Shown here one piece after another: positions 23,201-33,041 of a stretch of DNA of 64,000 nucleotides. The translations under genes and the position numbers were made by a program. The notes below the pieces were generated by a model. That model worked only from the letters and a program-made list of their open reading frames with translations, had not been told where the DNA came from and did not search any database. Source of the stretch: Gigaspora rosea (Eukaryota > Glomeromycota > Glomeromycetes > Diversisporales > Gigasporaceae); NCBI GenBank assembly GCA_003550325.1, contig QKWP01000511.1, positions 126,081 to 190,080 of the forward strand, read 5' to 3'. How positions within the stretch are numbered: the first letter of the stretch is position 1; each line of letters begins with the position of its first letter.

Positions 23201-23720
23201 GTATAGAAGTATACATTACAGAGTATCGATGGCAAAAAAAAAAAAGAACAACTGATGCGAATGTCCTTGTAAAAGTATAAATATGGTATACAAACATGGG
23301 TGTATATGAGTGAGGCAGAGGTGTACACCCTACACTGCTCTCAAATTAAGGTTAAAGAGAATGGCATGTAAGTATATAGTGCAGTGTATTGTTGGCCATG
23401 CAAAAAAAAAAAAAAAAAGAAAAAAGAAAAGAGAAAACGGGTGGCGCATGTTCTTGTATGGGTATAAACATGGTATACGAACATGTATATATAAGTGGGC
23501 AAGCATGTACACCCCACACCACTGTCAAATTAAAGGTGGAGGAAATGGCATATGAGTATATAGGACAGTGTATTGTTGAAGAAAAAAAAAGAAAAGAAGT
23601 GAAGAGCAAGCGCGCAGGTGCGTGCATAGGTTTGATAGAGCATACGCGAGAGTAGGTTTATGCATGTGTATAGATAAGACTGGTGCGTACATCCAGCACT
23701 GCTCTCAGATTAAGATAGGT
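20225..23720 (+). repeat. Degenerate satellite array, ~20 units of ~145-180 bp
   Basis: Each unit typically has four parts. First comes an A-run (8-24), then GAACGCGCATGTTCGTGTA with a second GAAC..GCATGTTCATG about 40 bases later. Next is a GAGGCGGGTGTGTACACC box containing the 12-bp palindrome GGTGTGTACACC. Last is CTCTCAAATTAGGGTTGAGA and a purine/TA tail (GGTATAGGAGTATATA). Cores lie near 20326, 20494, 20663, 20822, 20985, 21122, 21745, 22089, 22232, 22722, 22861, 22982, 23317 and 23500, plus weaker ones. Divergence grows toward the right. A hAT-like MITE interrupts one unit at 21270-21540. Open frames within it are shadows of the repeat. Confidence 0.9.
21270..21540. mobile_element. 271-bp hAT-like MITE with perfect 8-bp target duplication
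   Basis: The ends CAGTGTTGTCATGGGACACG (21270) and CAATGTCCGTGTACAACACTG-type complement (to 21540) are inverted repeats. The interior is rich in GTCCGGGACGGGAC-type palindromic words. GGTTCGGG occurs at 21262-21269 and again at 21541-21548. An 8-bp duplication is the hallmark of the hAT superfamily. The element sits inside the satellite array and is clearly younger than it. Confidence 0.9.
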
Positions 23721-23956
23721 TAAAAAATTAGAAGAGGTAAGGATATGTAGCAGGATGTCACGTGATAGAGGTTAAGGAGTAGTTGTGAATTGTGCATAGG
23801 TATGAACCGTTCCTTGTACCTAAGAGTCACGATCCTCGTCAATAATCCCATACTGAATTACGTAATTAGATACAGGAAGAGGACATGACTATAGGAAGTG
23901 TTGGTCACGACTGTTGTGTGCGAGGAAGGGGCACACGACGAGACGAGCAATAATAA

Positions 23957-24390
23957 TGATCCACTTGTGAACGAAGTCACAAGGTGGGACATTATTGCGA
24001 GTCACTGGTCCCTTCATGTGACTGCAGATTAGGTATAATGAAAGGGTATTTGAGTAACCTAATGATCTGTATCGATTTCCTTCGTTTTTTGAGTTTTCTG
24101 CTCACATGGCGTCCAGCAGTCCCCCGCCACTCCCGAAAGGAAAGAAAGAAAGAAAGGGGGGAGAAAGAGGGTCGAGTCATTGGGCTTCAGAAAAAAGAAA
24201 GAAGAAGGAAAAAGAAAGACCATGATGCTTGAAAAGTTCTGCTCACATGACGTCCTGCGGCTTGTTCCGCGACCCTATCCCCATACTGAATTACATGATT
24301 AGATACAGGAAGAGGACGTGACTATAGGAAGGGTTGGTCACGACTATTGTGTGCGAGGAAGGGGCACACGACGAGATGAGCAATAATAAT
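23957..24390. repeat. Short copy of the tandem duplication, lacking the satellite
   Basis: It opens with TGATCCACTTGTGAACGAAG (23957), matching 19632 onward for about 165 bp. It closes with about 110 bp (24281-24390, CCCATACTGAATTAC..GAGCAATAATAA) matching 23845-23956. Between them are only about 155 bp, with a GAAA/GGGG-rich stretch (about 24137-24225). Confidence 0.75.
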
Positions 24391-24434
24391 TATAAATTCT
24401 TAATTAAATTTATAAAGGTAATTAAAATTATAAA

Positions 24435-25345
24435 GGAAATAGAAATTTGGTGCACCTGTGACATGCTATCCAACCAATCAAATCACATGATTTTGTAGAC
24501 AAAAAATTTATGTTTAAAAAAGTTAAAAATTTTACTAGTAAAATGTAAAAATAAACAAGTGATATCAAAATATATAGTGTAAAATTTTATTCTTAACAAC
24601 TTTTTCTAAGTCATAAAGATAAAATTCTAGTAAAAAAATGGTTTATAAGAAAAATCAAAAATTTCGAATGTTAGCTTATATAAATCTTTTTTATTACTAA
24701 TATAATCTATATTTACATTTATGTATTATGTAAAATTTTATGCTAAACAACTTATTCTAAGTTAAAAAAGTAGATTGTTTTAGTAAAAAATGTTTTATAT
24801 ATGCTAACTTTGGAAATTTATGATTTTTCTTATAAAACGTTTTTTTACTAAAAGAATCTATCTTTATAACTTAGAAAAGTTGTTTAGAATACTGTAAAAT
24901 TTTACATAATATGACGTGCTATTTTATAAGGACCACAAACATCTTTCATATAGTTCATAAATAGATTTTGGCCAATTTTGGCCCAATTTGCTAAAAATGA
25001 CAAAATATATTTGTTTAAATAACGTTTGATCTAGTAATCAGAACTGAATAAACTTTTATTTTTAGATGCACCTTACTGAGAGCTTTATTTTAAAAAAAAG
25101 TTTGTTCAAATTGGTCTACTGGATACCAAGATAATTGGCAAAAACTGTTTTTTGCTTCTTAAATTTCATGGGTTTTTGCTAAAAAACAAGTATAACCTCT
25201 GTACTAGATGTCTGGGGTCCTATTTTATGTATATTTTATACTTTATTAAGTAAAATTTTAAATTTTTAAAAAATAAATTTTTTTGCCTATATAATTGTGC
25301 AATTTAATTGGTCAAATCAGTGGTGCAACAAATTTATATCCCAAT
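24435..25345. mobile_element. Palindromic element, third family member, interrupted by a hAT-like insertion
   Basis: The left arm (GGAAATAGAAATTTGGTGCA..CCAACCAATCAAATCACATG) and the right arm (AATTTAATTGGTCAAATCAG..TGCAACAAATTTATATCCC) match the ends of 12973-14107. The interior AACAACTTTTTCTAAGT modules also match. The match breaks at 24928 and resumes at 25221, where a foreign 293-bp sequence is inserted. Confidence 0.8.
24928..25220. mobile_element. 293-bp hAT-like MITE with 8-bp target duplication
   Basis: TATTTTAT is found at 24920-24927 and again at 25221-25228, and the sister element at 13465 has this word only once at the equivalent place. The ends match as imperfect inverted repeats: GGACCACAAACATCT on the left, complement of AGATGTCTGGGGTCC on the right (13 of 15). 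The interior has no gene. It is a different family from the CAGTGTTG hAT-like elements. Confidence 0.85.
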
Positions 25346-26270
25346 TATAAATATTTAGTATCTAATTCTAATTACAAAAATTTTTTAATACTAAAATAGT
25401 ATATCTTAAGTTATTTTACTTTAAATTTTAAAAAATTACATCTAGTTTTTATATATAAATTTGGATGTAGGTTTCACTAATAAAAATTTTAAAAAATTTA
25501 AAGTTAGATTACTTCTTATATATTAATCCAATTTTAATAAAATTTTATAATTAAAACCAACAAACTTATATTTATAATTTTATTAATAGTTAAATAAATT
25601 TATTTAGTAAAAAAATTTTTATAATCAAAATATTTTGTAAAAGTACTAGTAAATGCACTAAAAATTAGGTTAAACTTGCAATTGAAAATTTAAAAAAATA
25701 TATATAAAATTTAAAAAGCTATATAAAGCTATAAGTTTTTTAAAACAAGTAGTCCAAAAGTTAAAATATTATAAAAAAATATTTAATTAAGTAGTTAATT
25801 GCCAATCTGGATAAGATCAGCAATATTTTTATATTTAGAATTGGGGCAAAACAAATATATAAACAATGTAGTACAAAATCTGAAACAGGCCTGTATATAT
25901 ATAATTTTTATATGATTTAAAGAATTTTAAAAACGCTTTTACTCATATCTTCTTATCTACAGGTTCGATGTTAATAAAATTTTACTAGTAGATGCACAAG
26001 AAACTGCTCTACAACTTTACTTATATCAAAAATAATATATATTTAGTACAAAAAACTTTCATAAGGGTCATAATCAGATTTATTAATATATTGTTTATAT
26101 ATTTGTTTATCACCCAATTTCATATATAGTAATAATATAGCTATAGTGCTAATCTTATCCGAATTGGTAATTAATTAATAGAAAATTTAGTTTAATTATA
26201 TACTAAATCTAGTACAATATACTATATCTAGTACAGAGAAATTCTATTTATTAATTAACTAATAAAATTA
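25346..26270. other. Gene-free AT-rich stretch
   Basis: No gene is seen. About 25900-26100 contains text related to the dispersed repeat at the start of the window (CTCTACAACTTTACTTATAT). The remainder shows nothing that can be supported. Confidence 0.5.
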
Positions 26271-26336
26271 TTAATAAAATTTCTTTTATTTCAATTTTAT
26301 AAATTTATAAAATTGAAATAAAAGAAATTTTATTAA
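26271..26336. repeat. Perfect 66-bp AT palindrome
   Basis: The centre is between 26303 and 26304 (ATAAA/TTTAT). Both arms (33 bases each) match without error, containing AAATTTCTTTTATTTCAATT and its complement. No spacer. Confidence 0.9.
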
Positions 26337-26885
26337 ATCTAATTAGTTAATTTTTCAAGATATTTAAGTTTAAAATATTAAAAAAGGGAGCTTATTTATA
26401 ATAGAATATACTATAGTAATTTACATTTATATTTTCTATAAAATAATTTTTATTTTAATTATATGTTTTTTTTTGAATTTATTTTTGATATTTTTTTACT
26501 GTTCTAGTACATACTTAATATCCAAGAGTTGATATTGTGCCAATTGTCTTCTATGTTGCACTCAAAGCCATTAAATATAATCCAACTTCTAATTTGTGTT
26601 GATTTACAAATTTGTTATACAAACCCATTAACATATAGAATAAGCCAACAATTAACATTTTAGATTCATTTTTACTATAAGTTGAATGTTCATTTGGAAT
26701 AATTGCATATATAAGATAATAAAAAACCTTTAAGTTGTAGGTTAATATCTTCAATAATATGTTCAAATTTTGCTAGATATAGTTCTAAACTAGTAGTACT
26801 ACTCACTTCATTGACAATTATTTTACCAAAAGTTCACTTAGCCAATATCATATAGAGTTAGAATTGGTGTTTTATTAGCTACAGA

Positions 26886-27135
26886 CAGTGTTGTGCATGG
26901 GACATGTCCACACTATATAAAATGTCCAATGTCCAAGATTGTTCAAAATCATCCAAGCCTATGTCCCATGTTTAACTAATCAATAAAATAATTTAAAAAA
27001 ATATATAATTATATATTTTTTTAGGTGCTGGATCATTGGTGAAAAAATTAAAATAGATTATCTTAGTAAAATTTTAAGTAATTTTAATTTAAAAAAATGT
27101 CCAAATTGACCAAAATTGTCCCATATACAATACTG
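26886..27135. mobile_element. 250-bp hAT-like MITE, same family as 21270-21540
   Basis: The left end is CAGTGTTGTGCATGGGACAT. The right end is the complement through TGTCCCATATACAATACTG. Flanks are GCTACAGA (26878-26885) and GCTACAGG (27136-27143), an 8-bp target duplication with one later change. The interior contains repeated GTCCA words. Confidence 0.85.
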
Positions 27136-27208
27136 GCTACAGGTATATATTTTTAGTAAATTGTCACCTGGTATGATGTCAGTTAAGTGAGCTGTTAGTG
27201 AAATGCAT

Positions 27209-28996
27209 TAGCGAATTATATATACGTAATATTATGTAAGATATTATAGCCCATAATATTACAAAAATCTTATGATTGCCATGGGTTATTACATAATATA
27301 TTACGTTATATTACGGTAATATTACGGTTATTATTTCGAAATATTTCAAAATATATTGCGAAATATTGTAAAATAGACCAAATAAAAAATGCAAATTACC
27401 TCCTCTACAGGGGTCGCGTACTCATGCAGATCAATAAACTAATGCACACGAAGGTAATATTTTGATATTTTCGCATTGTTTTGCAATATTTTGAATCCTT
27501 TCGCATTGTTTTACAATATTTGGCAAATTTTCACAAATTTATACAATTTTTTAAAAAATAAACAAACGATATACATATTCACATAATCATACTTTTTTAC
27601 AGGTTTTCGATTTATTTCACAAGGTTTCGCAATTTATTATAAAATTTTACATTTTTTTATTTATTATTATTTTTTATTTATTATTATTATATATTATACA
27701 TATTATATTATATATTATATTTTAATTATTATACATTTTTTACAGTATTGTTTTTACATATTATATATTATTTTAACTACTTTCGCACTTCTTCGCATCT
27801 AATTTTATCACTATATACAAAAAACTAGCCCTATACATCTACAGTTAGCTATTATTTTCACTTCTTTGTTTTCTATTGTCTTCGCTTTGACTACTTCTTT
27901 TGTTTTGGCTATAAACTTCATTTCGCACTCTTTTTCTAAAAACTTCAAAATAAAAAACATTTCTTAAAAGTGTTGGTGTTTTTGCAAATTGCTGAAGAAA
28001 GTCGCAAAGGTTCGAAGGAGTTAGAAATAAATAAACTAAATTAAAAATTAAAAAAATAAGTAAAAAAAAACAAAAAAACAAAAAGTGTAAGCAAACTAAT
28101 AAAAAAAATAAACGAAGCCCTAAATCTTTGTAAGAGTTCGCGTTCTTGCAAATTCTGAATTTGTGAAAGCCATGTTAATGTTCGTGCAAAATGCCAAAAA
28201 AGTTGCAAAGTGCTGAAAAAGTCTGGGTTGTTTTTCTTGCGGAAGTAAGGGTTCTGTTCTCACAAAGTGCAGAAATAAAATAAATTAATAAAAAAATTTT
28301 AAAATAAAACAAAAAAAACAAAAACAAAAAACACGAAATGAAAAAATAAATAACGCGAAACCTTGCGAAAACTTGCAAAAACTTGCAAAACCTTGCAAAA
28401 ACTTGAGAAAACTTGTGCCTAACTAAATCATTTCTCTAAAGAAGTGTTCTTGGTGTTCTTGAAAGTGTTAGAAGTCTGAGTAGACATGCGCAAGGTTTCG
28501 AAAAGTTGTATGTCTTCTTGCAAAGGTGTTCTTGTAAAAGTGCCGAATTAAAAAAAATTAAAAATAAAAAAATTTGAAAAATGAAAACAAAAAAATGAAA
28601 CGAAAACAAAAAATGAAATGAACGAAATAAAATAAAAACAAAAAAGTGAAAAAAACAAAATAGATCTAATTATAAACAAAAGATCTAATCTGATCTTGTA
28701 GTACAGAATTTGAATATCATTGAACTATTTTGAACTATTTCGAAAAATCAGTCTAACGCACGATCCAGGTTACAAATCTACTGATCCTGATCCAGCTTGG
28801 TTTCCTAGTCCTAAAATATTTTGAAAGGGATCGAAATATTTCGTAATCTATTTTGAAATATTTCGAAATTACTTTTGTAATATTTCGAAAATTTGATATT
28901 TCAAAATATTTCGAAATATATTACGTAATATTTTGCTTATATTACAGTTCGTAAGATCTTACGTAAGATTATACTATTATAAATTTGCTGATGTGA
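27209..28996. mobile_element. Probable 1.8-kb inverted-repeat element with TTTCGAAATA ends
   Basis: The left end (about 27209-27370: TTAGCGAATTATATA, TACGTAATATTATGTAAG, then TTTCGAAATATTTC) and the right end (about 28800-28996: GAAATATTTCGAAATA, ATTACGTAATATT, ATCTTACGTAAG, AAATTTGCTGA) are loosely complementary over more than 150 bp. The interior is AT-rich with CGAAA/TTCGCA words and no plausible transposase. Target duplication is not clear, so the borders are approximate. Confidence 0.5.
28353..28415. repeat. Tandem ACTTGCAAAA/CCTTGCAAAA repeat
   Basis: About six 11-12-bp units of the form ACTTGCAAAA or CCTTGCGAAA follow one another within the inverted-repeat element. Confidence 0.75.
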
Positions 28997-29149
28997 TTGT
29001 TGATAAAGTAAGGCAGATCCCTAATCTAGTACTATCTCAATATTGTTTGTGATATAATGCTTTCATTAGCATTTCTATTTATAAAGCAGATATAACCTTT
29101 TCTATTCAAACCAAATAAAGAATTAAATCTTGCAAAAAAAAAACTTAAA

Positions 29150-29404
29150 TATAGGGGTGAGAGTCAGTAGAAAAGGAACAAATTGTTTTTAGTAAAATTT
29201 TTTTAATTTTTAAATTAAAATATTTTGACAATTATTTAATCAAATTTGCTAAAAAAATTTTTTATTTTAATCTTAAATTATATAGAATTAAAATAAAAAA
29301 AATTTATTAAATTTATTAAGATAGTTGTTAAGATATTTAAGATTAAAGTCAAGAAAACTTTTATTTAGAAAAAATTTGTCCCTTTCTACTGACTCATCCC
29401 TATA
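29150..29404. mobile_element. 255-bp MITE with ends TATAGGGGTGAG
   Basis: The left end TATAGGGGTGAGAGTCAGTA then GAAAAGGAACAAATT is complementary to the right end AATTTGTCCCTTTCTACTGA then CTCATCCCTATA. The interior is itself partly palindromic (AAAATATTTTGACAA / TTATTAAGATAG arms). A lone right end of the same family lies at about 54110-54226. A TA target duplication is possible. Confidence 0.8.
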
Positions 29405-29654
29405 TATTACATGTTTTATTATTTGATATAGATTTGATTGGTTCCAAAATGTTTTTTTATTATGTATTTTTTTTATACCTTCATCTATTTCTCTCAACCT
29501 CTACAATTTTACAGTATTGTAAATAACAAAGTTGCTTTTAATCAAGGTAAGTGCATACCTCTAGCATTCATTTTTGTAATATTACTCATATTCAAGCTTT
29601 ATAAATTTATAAACTTAAAATTAGTATATGCACAGTCAATAATTGAGCAGGACT

Positions 29655-30325
<671 letters not shown>

Positions 30326-30589
30326 GTTAAATTATCTGCAACTCTAAGTAGGATCAAGGTTTATTGTTATTATTTCATATCATTATGTGACATCTAAATA
30401 TTTTGTTTATATAACAAATTTTTTTTATAAGTAAATGTGGTACTGTTAGTACTCTTGTTTAGCCAATCATCTCTGCTATAAAGTACATTATACTTGTAAC
30501 TAAAATATTGACTAATCTTATCTAATAAAGATTATTTAATATGATAGCCAATCAAAAAGAACTTCTAATATGCTTTCCAAAAATAAGAA

Positions 30590-31375
30590 CACAAAAATCA
30601 GAGGGATCTTATTTTTAGATATAATTAATATTCAATTGCAAATAGTAGTTAAATAGTAAAGTCTATTCTACTATGTAAATTGAATATTATCACTTATGTA
30701 AACTTGTTTGGAAGATCAAAATACATATAGGCTGATATTTTCATTAAAATTGGATTGCTTTTTACTATTTAACATTTAATTTTTAGAAAAATGTATTTGT
30801 TGCTAGTGGTGACAGTCACCAGAGCATGACTGACCAATTAGATCATGTAATATTATGATCAAAAAAAACAAAGCATCAAACTTACTGTCATTAGGGTTGG
30901 GTTAGAGCCATAGTTAAGGTTTGGGTAGAGTATAGTATATAGTAAAATTTTGCAAGGAATTTTTTTTTTTGCATAAAAAAAAGTAGTTTCAAAACAAAAT
31001 TTTAAGTTAGAAGTGATTTTTTAAAAAAATCAAAGTTTTTGCATTTTCACATTATACATGATCCTTTGATCTAATTGGTCGATCACAATCCAGTGACTGT
31101 CACAGCCAGCAACAAATAGATTCACCTTAATTTTTAAAGTACAATGAATAAATATTTAAAAATTTTTAATATTTTCATTGATCATAAAAATTAAAAGCTA
31201 AATAATAAAAAGTTCTCTGATATTGACGAGTATTTCAGGGTATGCATTTTGCTCTCCCAAACAAGTTACTTAAGCGACTTTAATTGATATACATAGTAAA
31301 CTTTGGACTTCACTATGCAGAAACCATTATCGAACATGAAGTAGCTTATTTTCAGAGGTGGCTTATTTTTGGCAA
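30590..31375. mobile_element. Inverted-repeat element with TTATTTTTAGATATAATT/ GTAGCTTATTTTC ends, carrying a MITE
   Basis: The left part (about 30595-30800: GGGATCTTATTTTTAGATA, AGTAAAGTCTATTCTACTATG, AAACTTGTTTGG) is complementary to the right part (about 31115-31350: CCAAACAAGTTACTTAAG, ACATAGTAAACTTTGGACTT, GAAGTAGCTTATTTTC). The MITE at 30804-31109 separates them. A second family member without the insert is at about 37035-37430. Confidence 0.7.
30804..31109. mobile_element. ~306-bp MITE, copy 2 of the GTGACAGTCAC family, TA-flanked
   Basis: The left end TTTGTTGCTAGTGGTGACAG and right end CTGTCACAGCCAGCAACAAA are inverted repeats, with TA immediately outside each. Further in, GACCAATTAGATCA pairs with TGATCTAATTGGTC. 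The interior contains GTTGGGTTAGAGCCATAG and aligns in reverse with 17578-17880. TA duplication points to a Tc1/mariner-type non-autonomous element. Confidence 0.85.
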
Positions 31376-31469
31376 TATACAGTAATATACAGACTTAGCA
31401 GACAGTTTCAGACTTTAGACTCAAACACAGACCAGACACAAACTTAACTAAAAGTTTGAAGCACAAAGT

Positions 31470-31530
31470 TTGAGTCCGGTCCAATGATAAGACCAGACTC
31501 AATCTTAACAAAAATGCGACTTGGTCTGGG
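31470..31530. repeat. Small hairpin
   Basis: AGTTTGAGTCCGGTC pairs with GACCAGACTCAATCT (13 of 15) over a short loop. It sits in a stretch (31385-31560) rich in AGACTC/CAGAC words. Confidence 0.55.
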
Positions 31531-31639
31531 TCTGTAGGAGCACTACCACAGACTATGTGACCTGATTATAGTTCTAGGTATGCTTCTCTATTGAATTTTA
31601 ATCATAATTTATTTAAAATATTGTAATATCATGTAAATA

Positions 31640-31818
31640 GGACACCTGTACAAACCGAAGAAAGTAGCGAAACTATAAATGCCCTAAACATTAACGATAA
31701 TACTGCACCCAACTAAATGATATGATTAAGTACATTATAAATACTATAAGTGAAATCTAATTCTAATTTTCTTTACAGGGAAGCGAAGAAATCCTCTAAG
31801 TAAATTCTTAGAATTGAT
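31640..31818 (+). pseudogene. Possible 3'-end gene fragment
   Basis: Following a possible acceptor (TGTAAATAG), bases about 31646-31716 read P-V-Q-T-E-E-S-S-E-T-I-N-A-L-N-I-N-D-N then a stop, an acidic Asn-rich tail of a kind common on fungal kinase-like proteins. A strong acceptor TTTTCTTTACAG (about 31768-31779) is followed by a second short frame ending at TAA near 31796. No upstream exons are recognisable. It may be the end of a lost gene or chance. Confidence 0.25.
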
Positions 31819-31829
31819 ATGAAGAACGT

Positions 31830-32930
31830 TATTCAATTATTTAATTGTACCGCTGGTTTCGTTTATCAAGCTTAAAAGAGATTCATTAGTAATTATTCTT
31901 GTGCAATTCTATAATATGTGCAAAGTTTTATTGATTATGAAGGTTATAGCAATATTTACAATTAAAATTATGTAATCTCCATATTATTTGTATGAATATT
32001 AAATAAAATAATGGTTATATACGTATTGTTTCATGGCAACAATAAGATATGCATTGAATAGAATTAATTCGTATAATCCTTATAATGACGCATAATTTTA
32101 TGATATTAACAAGTCAATAATTAAAATCTATTTTAAACACACGATAAACTTTATACATAATCATCTAAATTATTGTTTGGGGAAATCGACTCCATTCCGA
32201 ACATTTTTTCGAACAAAACTAAACAAAGAACTGAACGCACAACCAAATAATTTTAGAATATTTTAGAACATTTGTTGAACAAACTTTTTTTATAGGGATG
32301 GGTGTGCTTGAAATAACAAATTTACGGCAAATAATAGACAGGGTATGCAAAGAAAAGGGTATAAATAGTAATTTCCGAAAAAGTAATACTAATAATGATA
32401 AAAATGATAAAATAATGACATAAGAATTATTAAAGAAAGCAAAAACAAAAGGCGTAGAAAAAAAAATAACGCACAAAGCGATAAAAATGTTAAAAAAATA
32501 ACAAATTAAACATTTAAAAATAATGAAAAGTCGCCGAAATAGCAATGGAAAAGTGCTGAAAATATAACAACGAATTTTTTGTGGAACGATGCGTAGTTTT
32601 AGGTTAATTCAGATCATAGAAATCTTTATACGGAGTGTTTCAAATTATAATAAAAAATTTCTAGTAATTCCTATATTATTTCACTGACGACCATTTCAAA
32701 AACAAATTATTGTAATTTGCAGACAAAGTTAATTTACTAATTTACAGACAAGATCATTTACAGACGATATATTCATATGGTTCATTTCACTAACGGGTCA
32801 TTTCACCGACGGGTCATTTCACCGACGAGTTTGAAATAAACTGCCAATAAACCGAATTTTTCGATGAATCAATAGTCTGATAAAAAATTGTCTGTGAACT
32901 GTAAAGTAATAATGGTCACGAAATGAGCCC
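31830..32930. other. Intergenic stretch upstream of the first BTB gene
   Basis: No supported gene. The plus-strand text 32290-32520 is Lys/Asn-rich in several frames. The minus-strand frame at 32219-32545 is Phe/Ile-rich and compositional. A 16-bp tandem repeat lies at 32779-32826. Confidence 0.5.
32779..32826 (+). repeat. Three copies of a 16-bp repeat
   Basis: The unit is GGGTCATTTCACCGAC: two perfect copies and one with two changes. It lies about 215 bp upstream of the start codon of the first BTB-TLDc gene; any regulatory role is speculative. Confidence 0.85.
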
Positions 32931-33041
32931 AATGTTTATTACTATAAAAATAGGTTTTTTTGTATTACATTGCGGAACTGGTTGGGTGTTACAATATGGC
33001 TTTTCGGTAAGTGTTATGCGTACTCGCATAAATAAATCAGA

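Larger units (their letters stand above)
19632..23956. repeat. Long copy of a tandem duplication, containing the satellite array
   Basis: The unit opens with TGATCCGCTTGTAAACGAAG (19632), then CGGGACATTATTGCGAGTCA and so on for about 165 bp. It closes with a ~110-bp segment (about 23846-23956) with GGAAGAGGACATGACTATAG and GAGGAAGGGGCACACGACGA. Both segments recur in the same order in the adjoining short copy at 23957-24390. The satellite array lies between the opening and closing segments of this first copy only. Confidence 0.7.

Noticed and set aside
21954..23655. Several overlapping open frames of 80-145 codons on both strands
   Set aside because: They are translations of the satellite units and repeat the same peptide with each unit; not genes.
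20225..23720. CRISPR-like array because of regularly spaced palindromic repeats
   Set aside because: The genome is eukaryotic with introns; repeats are long, diverged and tandem, with no constant repeat/unique spacer pattern.
32219..32545. 108-codon minus-strand hydrophobic frame
   Set aside because: Opposite a Lys/Asn-rich AT stretch; no conserved motif.
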